64,000 bases of DNA from Methylophaga sp. OBS4 (GTDB taxonomy: Bacteria > Pseudomonadota > Gammaproteobacteria > Nitrosococcales > Methylophagaceae), in the NCBI RefSeq assembly GCF_026319305.1, contig NZ_JAPDMV010000006.1:23185-87184 (forward strand), given 5' to 3'. The translations under genes were made by a program, and so were the position numbers. Under the pieces are notes generated by a model. The model did no database searches. It saw nothing but the letters and a program-made list of their open reading frames with translations, and was not told where the DNA came from. This document shows, in pieces, positions 23,652 through 32,026 of this stretch. Every line of letters starts with the position of its first letter. Positions within the stretch are counted from its first letter, which is position 1.

Positions 23652-24290
23652 ATGCCCGAGTTTCTGTTTAAAAACAATGCCACCACCACACTGAGCGGCG
23701 CGGTGGCCGATACCGACACCACCATCACCGTGACCGACGGCGGCGTCTTCCCGACGCCCGCATCCGGAAAAACCGTCCGGGCAACCATCGAGCGCGCCTC
23801 CGACAACGCGGTGGAGATTGTCGATATCACGGCCATCAGCACCAACGATCTCACCGTGACCCGCGCCAGAGAGGGCACCACCGCGCTGGCCTTTGCCGAC
23901 GGTGACGCAATCGAAATGCGCATCACCAAGGAAATGCTGGAAGAAGTCGCCCAAAAATCCGCCGCCAACGAATGGACCGGCGGCCAGTCCGGCCCGCCCG
24001 ATACGCTGACCGTAGACACCGCGCCAGACCTGACCGCGCGCAATAATTACAATCTGACCCTGACCGGCAGCAACACACTGCCCAACCCCAGCACCATGCC
24101 GGTCGGACAGTCCGGTTATATCCGCGTCTCCAAAACCAACGCCGGTGACTCGCTCGCCTACGGCACCTACTGGCCCACAACTTTAGATGATTTTTCCGGC
24201 ATGGCAGTGGGGGAGAAAGGAGCTATTTATTACAGCGTCATCAGCTCAACCGCTATCGACGCATCAACTAAATATCCGGTGGGGCCGTAA
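23652..24290 (+). CDS. Tail fibre-like protein, 212 aa
   Basis: Starts MPEFLFKNNATTTLSGAVAD and has TTITVTDGGVFPTPASGKTV, then ALAFADGDAIEMRITKEML, a pattern I know from phage tail fibre N-termini that clip onto the tail. The second half is a beta-rich shaft-like sequence with NYNLTLTGSNTLPNPST. Followed by a lectin-like gene with a one-base overlap. Confidence 0.65.
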   Translation: MPEFLFKNNATTTLSGAVADTDTTITVTDGGVFPTPASGKTVRATIERASDNAVEIVDITAISTNDLTVTRAREGTTALAFADGDAIEMRITKEMLEEVAQKSAANEWTGGQSGPPDTLTVDTAPDLTARNNYNLTLTGSNTLPNPSTMPVGQSGYIRVSKTNAGDSLAYGTYWPTTLDDFSGMAVGEKGAIYYSVISSTAIDASTKYPVGP

Positions 24291-25066
24291 TGTCTGTTCC
24301 TGGCGGCATTAATCCTCAGTTTTTGAATTTAGGCTTTGACCCTGAAGAGTTGTTTGCCAATGGGGAATATGGCGGACTGTATGTCCCTTCAGATATTTCA
24401 ACGCTATGGCAAGATACTGCTGGCACAACCCCAGTAACAGCAAGTGGACAGTCAATTGCCAGGATAGATGATAAGTCTGGAAACGGATTGAATTTGATAT
24501 TAACTGGTGGCAGCGGCGTTACTTATGGGACAGACGGTAATCTTCATTGGATTGACTTTGATGGTGCCAGCTATTTTGAGACTTCGGCACTGACCGCGCC
24601 GCTGATGAATAATGGCGAGGGTTCTATGGCTTTTTCCGCAGCATCAGATCAATCAGAGGCGCTAGCTGGCGTTCTCGCAGAGCAGCAGGCAGCGCCGGAA
24701 AACAGCAGGCGCATCGTTATGTTTTTTGATACGAGATCAGGAACAAAAAGACACTCCTTCTTTTCGCCTGACGGGACGACGCGCGCGATTGATCTTGATT
24801 CTGAAATAGACGGAACAGCCAAGGTGTTTATCATGTCTCATGACGGATCTACTGCAAGGGGTTATATTGACAATACAGCGCAATCTTCGACACTCACGCC
24901 CGGCGGCAGCTTTAATGCATCCCGATTTATCCAGCTGGGCCGGCAGCAAGCCGGGCCGTTTTATTTTGACGGGAAACTGTATGGCGCGGTGATTAGAGAT
25001 ACAGAGCTGACAACAGCGCAAAGAAACAATCTCAACGCGTATTTAGCGACTAAGGCGGGCATATAA
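24290..25066 (+). CDS. LamG/concanavalin-like tail protein, 258 aa
   Basis: Contains a beta-sandwich lectin-type domain (about residues 55-250) with HWIDFDGASYFETSALTAPL, then KVFIMSHDGSTARGYID and AGPFYFDGKLYGAVIRD. Such domains bind carbohydrate; on a tail fibre they would recognise the host surface. Codon usage here is more AT-rich than in the preceding tail genes, which suggests exchange of receptor-binding parts. Confidence 0.65.
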   Translation: MSVPGGINPQFLNLGFDPEELFANGEYGGLYVPSDISTLWQDTAGTTPVTASGQSIARIDDKSGNGLNLILTGGSGVTYGTDGNLHWIDFDGASYFETSALTAPLMNNGEGSMAFSAASDQSEALAGVLAEQQAAPENSRRIVMFFDTRSGTKRHSFFSPDGTTRAIDLDSEIDGTAKVFIMSHDGSTARGYIDNTAQSSTLTPGGSFNASRFIQLGRQQAGPFYFDGKLYGAVIRDTELTTAQRNNLNAYLATKAGI

Positions 25067-25596
25067 TGTACGCAAGACAAAACAATATCAAAATAACATT
25101 CCCTGCCGTCATTGACGGGGTGCGGATTAAATCAGTCCAGTGGCTATCTGGTCAAACAGACAAATGGCGCAGTGATAACGGCATCACGCTGCACGACGAC
25201 GCTGTCATGCCGAAATATGACCGGTTGACACAATCACGGCCACAGTTGGGAGACGATGGCGAATACCTGCCGCCAGAAGACTTGCCGTTCGAGCAGGCCA
25301 CTGCTAATGTCATCGCAGATTATGACGCCAGAATTGAACAGCGACTCAACGCAGAAGCGCAGTCACGCACGTACAACAGCATTGATTCGATTGCCAAGTA
25401 TCAGGGCTATGATAACAAGTTCCGCCTGGAAGCTGAGGCGCTGGGCGCCTGGGTGGCTGACACATGGGACACGGCGCACGCGATTTTAAATGAGTGGCAA
25501 GCATCACAAGCCACCGATAACCCTCAACCCATTCCAACGTGGGACGAGATTGAAACTCAACTACCGGCCGCCCCAGCCATTGAGGACGCGGCTTAA
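25066..25596 (+). CDS. Tail fibre accessory protein, 176 aa
   Basis: The C-terminal half (RTYNSIDSIAKYQGYDNKFR, then LGAWVADTWDTAHAILNEWQ and PIPTWDEIETQLPA) has the pattern often seen at the end of phage tail-fibre-associated proteins. The N-terminus holds short beta strands. It lies directly after the lectin-like gene with a one-base overlap and before a terminator. A chaperone or tip role is inferred. Confidence 0.6.
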   Translation: MYARQNNIKITFPAVIDGVRIKSVQWLSGQTDKWRSDNGITLHDDAVMPKYDRLTQSRPQLGDDGEYLPPEDLPFEQATANVIADYDARIEQRLNAEAQSRTYNSIDSIAKYQGYDNKFRLEAEALGAWVADTWDTAHAILNEWQASQATDNPQPIPTWDEIETQLPAAPAIEDAA

Positions 25597-25625
25597 CACG
25601 TAACCGCCAAATAAGCACCACACCC

Positions 25626-25648
25626 AACCGCCACCCGGCGGTTTTTTT
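25626..25648 (+). terminator. Rho-independent terminator after the tail genes
   Basis: Arms AACCGCC and GGCGGTT with an ACCC loop, followed by five further Ts. Ends the tail unit before the lipoprotein and lysis genes. Confidence 0.9.
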
Positions 25649-25664
25649 ATGTCCGGAGGTTTTT

Positions 25665-26069
25665 ATGAAAGCACTATTGCTGATCGGCTTGATGCTACTG
25701 ATGACCGCCTGCGCGGCCATTGATGCAACGACATCCAGCGCCCGCGTGCCGGTGCAGTTTGCATTGATGAAAACGATGCAGGAGAACCCAGAGATCACGC
25801 CCGATATCGTGATGCGCGAGACGGCGCACTTCAGACAGATCGTTAATGCCGATCCGGATGTTGATGTCAAAGCCTTGCTGGCTGATGCGGTGATCCGTTA
25901 CGGCATCGATAACATCGCCCCCGAAAGCCAGCTGTATCTGCGGCTGCTGTTCTACAACATCGAGCAGGCCGTGACGCAGGTGCGCCCAGACTCGCCGCCC
26001 AGCGAACGGCAAGTCCGGCTGCTCACGCTGCTGGGCTGGATTGATCAGGCCGCGAGGCTGTATCGATGA
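25665..26069 (+). CDS. Phage lipoprotein, 134 aa
   Basis: Signal peptide MKALLLIGLMLLMTACAAID with a lipobox LMTAC; the Cys at residue 16 would be lipid-modified. The mature part is helical. Located at the start of the lysis-side group, it might be an outer-membrane spanin, but it is larger than most Rz1 proteins and not proline-rich, so this is uncertain. Superinfection exclusion is an alternative. Confidence 0.65.
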   Translation: MKALLLIGLMLLMTACAAIDATTSSARVPVQFALMKTMQENPEITPDIVMRETAHFRQIVNADPDVDVKALLADAVIRYGIDNIAPESQLYLRLLFYNIEQAVTQVRPDSPPSERQVRLLTLLGWIDQAARLYR

Positions 26070-26515
26070 ATCATTACGTCTACGACCCGATGCAGTATCG
26101 GTCACCACAGCGGCTGTGGGATCCGGTAACGGGAGAGTTTGTAGACCGGTGGATAACGACCAGCGACTTTGATATTCAGCTCCCCGACGGCCGGCAGATC
26201 CACATTCCTATCGGGTTTATCTATGACAAAGCCAGCGTGCCCCGGCTCGTGTGGTGGTATATCCCGCGCGATGATCGGCACATCAATATCGCCGCGCTGG
26301 TGCATGACTATCTCTATGAGATCCAGCAGATTGAAAACGACTGGATAGTCCGCAAAGAAGCTGACCAGCATTTCCACGGCATCATCAAGCAATCCGGCAT
26401 GCGCCCCACAAAAGCCTATGCCGCCTATGCAGGCGTTCGTGCCGGTGGCTGGCGGTTCTACAACAAGCGCGCCCGGCGTTTGGGTAACCCGTTTTATGGA
26501 GCGGCACTGACATGA
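26066..26515 (+). CDS. DUF1353 protein, 149 aa
   Basis: Contains the DUF1353 pattern: FDIQLPDGRQIHIPIGFIYD, then KASVPRLVWWYIPRDD and a conserved ALVHDYLYE with His and Asp. This family is common in phages next to lysozyme genes; a peptidase- or hydrolase-like fold has been suggested, and its function is not settled. It overlaps the lipoprotein gene and the tiny membrane gene. Confidence 0.85.
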   Translation: MNHYVYDPMQYRSPQRLWDPVTGEFVDRWITTSDFDIQLPDGRQIHIPIGFIYDKASVPRLVWWYIPRDDRHINIAALVHDYLYEIQQIENDWIVRKEADQHFHGIIKQSGMRPTKAYAAYAGVRAGGWRFYNKRARRLGNPFYGAALT

Positions 26516-26634
26516 CAACAGCTTTTGATTTCTGGCTACTGGTCGCCGCCATCGCCGGTGGTGGCGTCTCCCTGCTCGCAGCCCTGATTCTGCGAGGCAG
26601 GTATAAACGGCGCGACAGGGGTGACCGGCAATGA
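26512..26634 (+). CDS. Tiny membrane protein, 40 aa
   Basis: MTTAFDFWLLVAAIAGGGVS leads into a single membrane helix, followed by a basic tail RGRYKRRDRG. It overlaps DUF1353 and endolysin starts by ATGA-type junctions. One helix with a charged C-terminus immediately before an endolysin fits a small holin or pinholin, or an accessory spanin. Sequence alone does not decide. Confidence 0.6.
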   Translation: MTTAFDFWLLVAAIAGGGVSLLAALILRGRYKRRDRGDRQ

Positions 26635-27170
26635 TCCGTGTCGACCGCATTATTGATGACGTGCTGGCGACCGAAGGCGGCTATGTGCATGACCGGCATG
26701 ACTCCGGCGGCGAAACGAACTACGGCATCACCATCGAGGTGGCAAGAGAAAACGGCTATCACGGCCCGATGATCGATATGCCAGTGTCATTCGCCAGACA
26801 GATCTACACAAAGCGCTACATCAACGATCCCAACTTTCACCTGGTGCTTGATTACAGCGAGCCTATCGCTGCCGAACTGATAGACACCGGCATCAACATG
26901 GGCCCGCATCGTGCGTCAGAGTTCCTGCAGCGCTGGCTCAACGGGTTCAATCTCGGTGAGCATCAGGATCTGTTCGTTGATGGCCGTGTCGGCAGGATCA
27001 CAATCAATGCGCTTGCCGCCTATCTGCACAAACGTGGGCAAGAAGGGGAGCGGGTTTTGCTCACCGCACTGAATTGCACCCAGGGAGACCGATACCTGGC
27101 ACTCACCGAAGCCAGAAAGAAAGACCGCAAGTTTCTTTATGGCTGGATCCGAAACAGGGTTTCACTGTAA
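26631..27170 (+). CDS. Endolysin, glycoside hydrolase family 108, 179 aa
   Basis: The N-terminal half has the GH108 pattern with the catalytic Glu in VLATEGGYVHDRHDSGGETN then YGIT (about residues 11-34). The C-terminal half (RFLQ-type helices, DGRVGRITINALAAYL) is the predicted peptidoglycan-binding region PG_binding_3. It cleaves cell wall glycan at lysis. No signal peptide, so it needs a holin. Last phage gene on the plus strand. Confidence 0.92.
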   Translation: MIRVDRIIDDVLATEGGYVHDRHDSGGETNYGITIEVARENGYHGPMIDMPVSFARQIYTKRYINDPNFHLVLDYSEPIAAELIDTGINMGPHRASEFLQRWLNGFNLGEHQDLFVDGRVGRITINALAAYLHKRGQEGERVLLTALNCTQGDRYLALTEARKKDRKFLYGWIRNRVSL

Positions 27171-27174
27171 GCCG

Positions 27175-27354
27175 TCAATAAGGTGGGTTTTGTAGCTCAC
27201 ATTTTGAAAGATCACCCTCACACGCCAGCCGCTTTCCTGCTCGTGGGGTGTAGTCTTTATGTGTGCATCTCTTCGTGCCAACCGCATGTTTAATCATCAC
27301 GGAGAGTTCACTGCTCTTTTTCAGTCCTGCCCGATAGTATCTGCACCGTTCCAT
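27175..27354 (-). CDS. Small Cys/Lys-rich protein beside the attachment site, 59 aa
   Basis: Minus-strand frame from ATG 27354 with a perfect GGAGG 5 bases upstream. The sequence starts MERCRYYRAGLKKSSELSVM and has three Cys plus several His and Lys. It is transcribed against the phage late genes, as morons often are, and could be expressed in the lysogen. A palindrome just upstream (27377-27403) may control it. No family recognised with certainty. Confidence 0.6.
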   Translation of the reverse strand: MERCRYYRAGLKKSSELSVMIKHAVGTKRCTHKDYTPRAGKRLACEGDLSKCELQNPPY

Positions 27355-27376
27355 TACAGCCTCCAGATGGCCATGT

Positions 27377-27403
27377 AAATAGAGTGTCCTACATACTCTA
27401 TTT
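27377..27403. promoter_or_regulatory. Operator-like palindrome
   Basis: Perfect 9-bp arms AAATAGAGT and ACTCTATTT around a 9-base spacer, 23 bp upstream of the small minus-strand gene. Length and symmetry fit a dimeric repressor site. Confidence 0.55.
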
Positions 27404-27445
27404 TACTCCCGGCGCATCCCCGGATAAATGGATTAATTCAATTTT

Positions 27446-27468
27446 ATTTTAGGGAGTATTTTAGGGAG
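27446..27468 (+). repeat. Direct repeat ATTTTAGGGAG x2, possible integrase arm sites
   Basis: ATTTTAGGGAG at 27446-27456 and again at 27458-27468, one base apart, about 45 bp from the tRNA 3' end. Short paired direct repeats next to an attachment core are typical arm-type binding sites of tyrosine integrases. Confidence 0.45.
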
Positions 27469-27473
27469 GCAAT

Positions 27474-27504
27474 AAAAAAGGGCTTAGCAATTCACGCTAA
27501 ACCC
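27474..27504 (-). terminator. Terminator of the tRNA-Thr transcript
   Basis: On the minus strand GGGTTTAGC and GCTAAGCCC pair with one mismatch around a short loop and run into six Ts. It begins 10 bases after the tRNA CCA end. It lies on the phage side, so the phage may have supplied it. Confidence 0.8.
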
Positions 27505-27514
27505 TTGATATCAT

Positions 27515-27590
27515 TGGAGCCGGTGATAGGACTTGAACCTACGACCCGCTGATTACAAATCAGCTGCTCTACCAACTGAGCTACACCGGC
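27515..27590 (-). tRNA. tRNA-Thr (anticodon TGT), likely attachment site
   Basis: 76 nt with encoded CCA. Acceptor GCCGGTG/CACCGGC, D arm with AGCTCAGTTGG, anticodon stem CTGAT/ATCAG around loop TTTGTAA, and T arm with GGTTCAAGTCC. The anticodon TGT reads ACA/ACG. Its 3' end faces the prophage, consistent with integration there without gene loss. Confidence 0.95.
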
Positions 27591-27603
27591 AATGAAGAAG
27601 CGC

Positions 27604-27632
27604 ATTATACGGATGCCGGAATGACCATGCAA
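27604..27632 (-). promoter_or_regulatory. Sigma-70 promoter of tRNA-Thr
   Basis: Minus strand TTGCAT (27627-27632), 17 bp, TATAAT (27604-27609), about 14 bases upstream of the tRNA 5' end. The GC-rich stretch after the -10 box fits growth-rate control. Confidence 0.8.
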
Positions 27633-27781
27633 GCGAAATGGGCCACGATGCAGACCGTGTCAGCCAAGTCTTTGTTTCATTTAGTGCAAACTTGAATTTT
27701 GGCTATCAGCCCAGCTTTTGTACAACGGCTAATTTGCGAATACGTATTTTATAATGGTTAGTTTCGGATATCGCAAAGAGG

Positions 27782-27858
27782 TGGGGTGAGTGATGGGGCT
27801 CGAACCCACGACAACCGGAATCACAATCCGGGACTCTACCAACTGAGCTACACTCACC
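27782..27858 (-). tRNA. tRNA-His (anticodon GTG)
   Basis: 77 nt with encoded CCA. The extra G at the 5' end opposite C73 is the histidine identity element (GGTGAGTG against CACTCACC). Anticodon loop TTGTGAT. T arm has GGTTCGAGCCC. Lies between RNase R and tRNA-Thr on the same strand. Confidence 0.95.
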
Positions 27859-27876
27859 ATTAATTGCTGCAAGATA

Positions 27877-27895
27877 ACGGGGTTGATAACCCCGT
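27877..27895 (-). other. Hairpin between rnr and tRNA-His
   Basis: Perfect 8-bp arms ACGGGGTT and AACCCCGT with a 3-base loop. No T run on the minus strand, so it may stabilise or direct processing of an rnr-tRNA transcript. Confidence 0.4.
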
Positions 27896-28018
27896 GCTTG
27901 GGAAAGAAAGTAATTCTACTGCCTTTATTTTTCTGGTCAAGGAAAATCTGTGTTTTTTAGGGTTTGTGGGTATCTCGTATTTACCACTGCGGGGACTGTT
28001 TTTGTACGCCAGCAAACC

Positions 28019-30187
28019 CTATACCAGTTCCAGGTCGATTTTTTTCTCGTCGAGATCTACTCTGACCACTTTTACCGTGAGCGTGTCGCCGAGCCGATAC
28101 ACTTTACGGGTGCGTTCGCCGGTAAGGCGGTGACCGGTGGGATCAAACTGGTAATAATCGTTTTTCAGCGATGTGACGTGTACCAGACCTTCAATATAGA
28201 TATCACTGAGTTCAACAAACAGGCCGAAACCAGTGACGCCACTGATAACACCTGCATGGGTTTCACCAACCCGATCGCGCATATATTCACACTTGAGCCA
28301 GTCACTGACATCACGGGTGGCTTCATCAGCACGGCGGCTGGTCATCGAGCAGTGTTCACCCAATTGGACCATATCTTCGTGGGAATAACGCCATTTCTTT
28401 CCGCTTTTGCCGGCGATGATATGACGGATGGCACGATGCACCAGCAAATCAGGGTAACGACGGATCGGCGAAGTAAAGTGCGCATACGCCTCCAGCGCCA
28501 GACCAAAGTGTCCGATATTGTCTGGGCTGTACATAGCTTGTTTCATACTGCGCAACATGACTATTTGTATAAGATGTCCGTCAGGACGTTTACTGGCTGT
28601 GGTCAGCAGGGATGCATAGTGACGCGGCTCGGGTTCATCACCGCCGCCCAGAAATAAACCCAGCTCACCAAGAAAATCACGCAGGCCGGATAATTTCTCC
28701 GCGGACGGCAGTTCATGTACCCGGTAGAGAACGGGAAGTTTATTTTCCAACAGGAAGCAGGCGGCGCTGACATTCGCCGCAATCATGAATTCTTCGATCA
28801 GACGGTGAGCGTCGTTACGTTCACGTGGTTCAATGGATTTGATCTTGCGGTTTTCATCAAACAGAAACTGGGTTTCAGTCATTTCGAAATCGATGGCGCC
28901 ACGTTCATCACGTGCTTTGAGCATGGTCTGGTACAGCTCAAACATGGTTTCCAGCGCAGGCAGAACGTGTGAATATTCATCACTGAGCGTCTTGTTTTTG
29001 TCGACCAGAATGGCGGCAACCTTGTCGTAGGTCAGTCTGGCTTTGGAGTGCATCACAGCTTCATGGAAGCGGTACGACTCTGTTTTACCATCGGTGTTGA
29101 TTTCCATTTCACAGACCATGCACAGTCTGTCCACGGTCGGATTCAGCGAGCAAAGCCCGTTGGACAAGGCTTCCGGCAGCATCGGAATGACCTGACTTGG
29201 AAAGTAAACGGAAGTGCCGCGTTCCTGCGCATCTACATCCAACGGACTTTGCGGCTCTACATAATGAGAAACATCGGCGATAGCGACCCATAAGCGCCAG
29301 TTGCCAGAATCGAGTTTTTCGGCATAAACCGCGTCATCAAAGTCACGCGCATCCTCGCCATCAATAGTGACCAGCGGCATATCACGCAGGTCGAGGCGGC
29401 TTTCAATCGCTGATTCGGGAATGTTGGATCCATAACCGTCAGCTTGCTTGACGGCCTCAACCGACCAGACGTGGGGGAGTTCGAAATCGCGCAAGGCAAT
29501 ATCGATTTCCATACCCGGAGCCATATGATCGCCGAGTACGTTGACCACTTTACCCAGCGGCGAACGATGACGGTTGGGTTGTTCGGTGATTTCAATTTCG
29601 ACAATCTGATTGGCTTTTGCATTAAGCAGATCGGGAGGCGAAATCATGACATCCTGGCTGATGCGGCGGTTGTTCGGGATCAGATAAAAGATACCCGCAT
29701 CTTCGACTAAGCGTCCGACAATGCGCTGATTACCGCGTTTAACAACCTCAACGATGGCGCCTTCCTTGCGTCCACGGCGGTCTTGGCCGGTGACTCTGGC
29801 CAGGGCACGGTCACCATGCAGCACCACGCGCATTTCACGTTCGCTGAGAAACAGGTCTTCGCCGCCTTCGTCGGGAATCAGAAAACCGAATCCATCGGGA
29901 TGGCCCATGACCCGGCCGGTAATCAGATTCATCTTGGAAATCATGCCATAGGCATTCTTACGATTGCGCAAAAGTTGACCATCACGCTCCATCGCGCGCA
30001 GTCTGCGACGCAATGCTTCGTTTTCTTCTTCACCTTTGATGCCGAGAAGTTTGGCGATGCTCTTGCGCGTCAGCGGCACATTATTTTGCTTTAGTAGTTC
30101 GAGGATGAACTCACGGCTGGGGATGGGGTTGTCATATTTTTCGGCTTCTCGATCCTGATAAGGATCATTTTTCTTGTTATTTGTCAT
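28019..30187 (-). CDS. rnr: Ribonuclease R
   Basis: 722 residues with the RNase II/R layout: N-terminal winged helix (REFILELLKQNNVPLTRKSI), two cold-shock domains, the RNB catalytic centre (TIDGEDARDFDDAVYAEKL, about residues 275-293, with four Asp that bind magnesium), and an S1 domain near the end (GVISGVTGFGLFVELSDIYI). It degrades structured RNA 3' to 5'. It ends at KKIDLELV without the long basic tail of the E. coli enzyme (813 aa). Followed on the same strand by tRNA-His. Confidence 0.97.
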   Translation of the reverse strand: MTNNKKNDPYQDREAEKYDNPIPSREFILELLKQNNVPLTRKSIAKLLGIKGEEENEALRRRLRAMERDGQLLRNRKNAYGMISKMNLITGRVMGHPDGFGFLIPDEGGEDLFLSEREMRVVLHGDRALARVTGQDRRGRKEGAIVEVVKRGNQRIVGRLVEDAGIFYLIPNNRRISQDVMISPPDLLNAKANQIVEIEITEQPNRHRSPLGKVVNVLGDHMAPGMEIDIALRDFELPHVWSVEAVKQADGYGSNIPESAIESRLDLRDMPLVTIDGEDARDFDDAVYAEKLDSGNWRLWVAIADVSHYVEPQSPLDVDAQERGTSVYFPSQVIPMLPEALSNGLCSLNPTVDRLCMVCEMEINTDGKTESYRFHEAVMHSKARLTYDKVAAILVDKNKTLSDEYSHVLPALETMFELYQTMLKARDERGAIDFEMTETQFLFDENRKIKSIEPRERNDAHRLIEEFMIAANVSAACFLLENKLPVLYRVHELPSAEKLSGLRDFLGELGLFLGGGDEPEPRHYASLLTTASKRPDGHLIQIVMLRSMKQAMYSPDNIGHFGLALEAYAHFTSPIRRYPDLLVHRAIRHIIAGKSGKKWRYSHEDMVQLGEHCSMTSRRADEATRDVSDWLKCEYMRDRVGETHAGVISGVTGFGLFVELSDIYIEGLVHVTSLKNDYYQFDPTGHRLTGERTRKVYRLGDTLTVKVVRVDLDEKKIDLELV

Positions 30188-30227
30188 TGACAGTTTTTAT
30201 CTCAGTCTGTATCTTTGCGCATCTCTT

Positions 30228-30314
30228 GCCCAGGTGGCGGAATTGGTAGACGCGCTAGCTTCAGGTGCTAGTGTACTTATGTACGTGGGAGTTCGAGTCT
30301 CCCCCTGGGCACCA
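30228..30314 (+). tRNA. tRNA-Leu (anticodon CAG)
   Basis: 87 nt with a long variable arm (GTGTACTTATGTACGTGG region) and encoded CCA. Acceptor GCCCAGG/CCTGGGC, anticodon stem CTAGC/GCTAG with loop TTCAGGT. It reads CUG. Divergent from rnr. Confidence 0.95.
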
Positions 30315-30401
30315 TTTCCGAAAACAGCAACATTCGTTGCAGCATTCACTCAAAAATAACCATTGTAAGCTATTTAATCAGTTGCGACTTGATTATCTGC
30401 G

Positions 30402-30707
30402 TTAGTAGCGACGTTCCTTGTTGATTTCCACGACACGACCATTTTCAATGGTTATGAAAACATACAAGCCCCGGTGAATGTAAGACCAGGTTTCAACTTG
30501 TTTGCCGGAAGAAAATCGATCCAGGCTGATGCCTGAGGAATGAATATCTCTGTAATCGGGTTCTCCAGCCAGTTCCAGCAGTTCCAGCACACTCATACCT
30601 TCCTGTATCAATCGTCCGTTATTGAGGCGTATGCTATCGGCATATAGCGGTGCTGACAGCGTTAGCAACGCAACGGTAACCAAAAGACTGGCAACTTGTG
30701 TTTTCAT
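30402..30707 (-). CDS. DUF2845 family exported protein, 101 aa
   Basis: Signal peptide MKTQVASLLVTVALLTLSAP ends near LYADS. The mature part has NNGRLIQEGMSVLELLELAG, then GKQVETWSYIHRGLYVFITI, which is the DUF2845 pattern. Small periplasmic protein of unknown role with a BamE-like beta arrangement. Divergent from cheV; a 12-bp perfect palindrome ACTGTTAACAGT lies at 30738-30749 between them. Confidence 0.7.
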   Translation of the reverse strand: MKTQVASLLVTVALLTLSAPLYADSIRLNNGRLIQEGMSVLELLELAGEPDYRDIHSSGISLDRFSSGKQVETWSYIHRGLYVFITIENGRVVEINKERRY

Positions 30708-30924
30708 GCTGAAATATCCCCGCCTATTTCGCGGTTAACTGTTAACAGTGACAACAATGGCGGTAAATGGTTTCGCCGGTCTGATGCTTTGCAGGTTGTT
30801 TCGGTATATAGTTTGCCGGACGGTGGAGCCGCCAGCGCCCTTTAGCACTTTAGCAATAGCCATATTGTCCGCTAACTGTTCTAAGATAGTTGCTGCACAA
30901 CCGAATTTGACTGAGAGAACCAAC

Positions 30925-31872
30925 ATGGCCACATTTATAGACTCCATTGATGAACGCACACAGCTGGCAGGTACCAACCACCTGGAAGTGCTGTTGTTTA
31001 GTCTGGGCACCAATGATGATACCGGCAGAAATGAATTGTTTGGCATCAATGTTTTCAAAGTCAGGGAAGTTCTGAATATCCCTGAAATCACCACCGCCCC
31101 CGAAATGCCGGATGGTATTGAAGGTTTTGTCAGTTTGCGCGGTGATATGGTGCCCATTATCAATCTACAGAAATTTTGCAAGCTCAGATCCAAAGATGAT
31201 CCTCGTATTCTGATGATCACCGAATACAACACCCATGTGCAGGGCTTTCTGGTGAGTTCGGTAGATACCATTCAACGATTGAACTGGGAGCAGGTTAAAG
31301 AGCCGCCGCAATTGATATCCAAACGGCTGGGCGGGCTGGTCACCGCTGTGGCCGAACTCAACGATAAACGATTGGTCATGATCATGGATGTGGAAAAAGT
31401 GCTGGCTGATGCGGGTGAGTTTTATGATGAAACTGTATTTGACGGTATCCGGAAAATCGGCGAAGAACAGTGCTACCGCTTGTTGTTTGCTGACGACTCC
31501 AATATTGCCCGTAAACAGATCACGAAAACTTTGGATGTAATGGGGGTGGAACATATCGGTGCTATCAATGGCGCTGAGGCCTGGCAATTATTGAGCAAAC
31601 TGGCTTCGCAGTGTGAACAGGAAGGGCGTGATATTACCAGCGAGATACAGGCTGTGCTGACCGATGTCGAAATGCCGGAAATGGATGGCTATGTATTGAC
31701 CCAGAAAATCAAGGCTGACCCGCGATTGGCTCATTTACCGGTGATTATGCACTCTTCGCTAACGGCACAGGCTAATCAGGCAATGGGACGGGGTGTGGGA
31801 GCCGATGCCTATGTCTCCAAGTTTCACCCCAGAGAGCTCGCCGATATCCTCGAACATTTTCTGCAAAAATAA
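30925..31872 (+). CDS. cheV: Chemotaxis protein CheV, 315 aa
   Basis: Start at ATG 30925 (MATFIDSIDERTQLAGTNHL). A CheW-like coupling domain spans residues 1-165 (LLFSLGTNDDTGRNELFGIN and onward), then a receiver domain from about 180 with ADDSN, the phospho-acceptor Asp in VLTDVEMPEMDGY, and a late Lys in YVSKF. It couples receptors to CheA and adapts by phosphorylation. No other che gene is close. A diguanylate cyclase follows after 154 bp. Confidence 0.94.
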   Translation: MATFIDSIDERTQLAGTNHLEVLLFSLGTNDDTGRNELFGINVFKVREVLNIPEITTAPEMPDGIEGFVSLRGDMVPIINLQKFCKLRSKDDPRILMITEYNTHVQGFLVSSVDTIQRLNWEQVKEPPQLISKRLGGLVTAVAELNDKRLVMIMDVEKVLADAGEFYDETVFDGIRKIGEEQCYRLLFADDSNIARKQITKTLDVMGVEHIGAINGAEAWQLLSKLASQCEQEGRDITSEIQAVLTDVEMPEMDGYVLTQKIKADPRLAHLPVIMHSSLTAQANQAMGRGVGADAYVSKFHPRELADILEHFLQK

Positions 31873-32026
31873 GACACAAGGCTTTTGACCTTAGAAATCA
31901 ATGCTTAATAGTTGATTTTGCTTAGAAAGGCCGATATTGTGTATGAGATTTATGTGAACTTGTTCACATTTTTATCTGCTGGACAGGAGCAAAGCAGCAG
32001 ACTTTTGCAAGACAGGATGAATTGGG

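Larger units (their letters stand above)
1..27514. mobile_element. Prophage, HK97/lambda-like siphovirus (left end outside window)
   Basis: A continuous run of phage genes in the usual order: repressor, early operon, replication, terminase, portal, protease, capsid, connectors, tail tube, frameshifted tail chaperones, tape measure, tail tip, fibres and endolysin. It stops at the 3' end of a tRNA-Thr gene, a typical target of tyrosine integrases. No integrase, excisionase or left attachment site is in the window, so these are presumably beyond base 1. All recognisable morphogenesis genes look intact, so the element may be functional, but that is inference. Confidence 0.93.

Noticed and set aside
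31907..31937. Possible sigma-28 flagellar promoter (GCCGATAT) before the cyclase gene
   Set aside because: The -10-like part is good, but no TAAA at the required 15-base distance; nearest match is about four bases too far.
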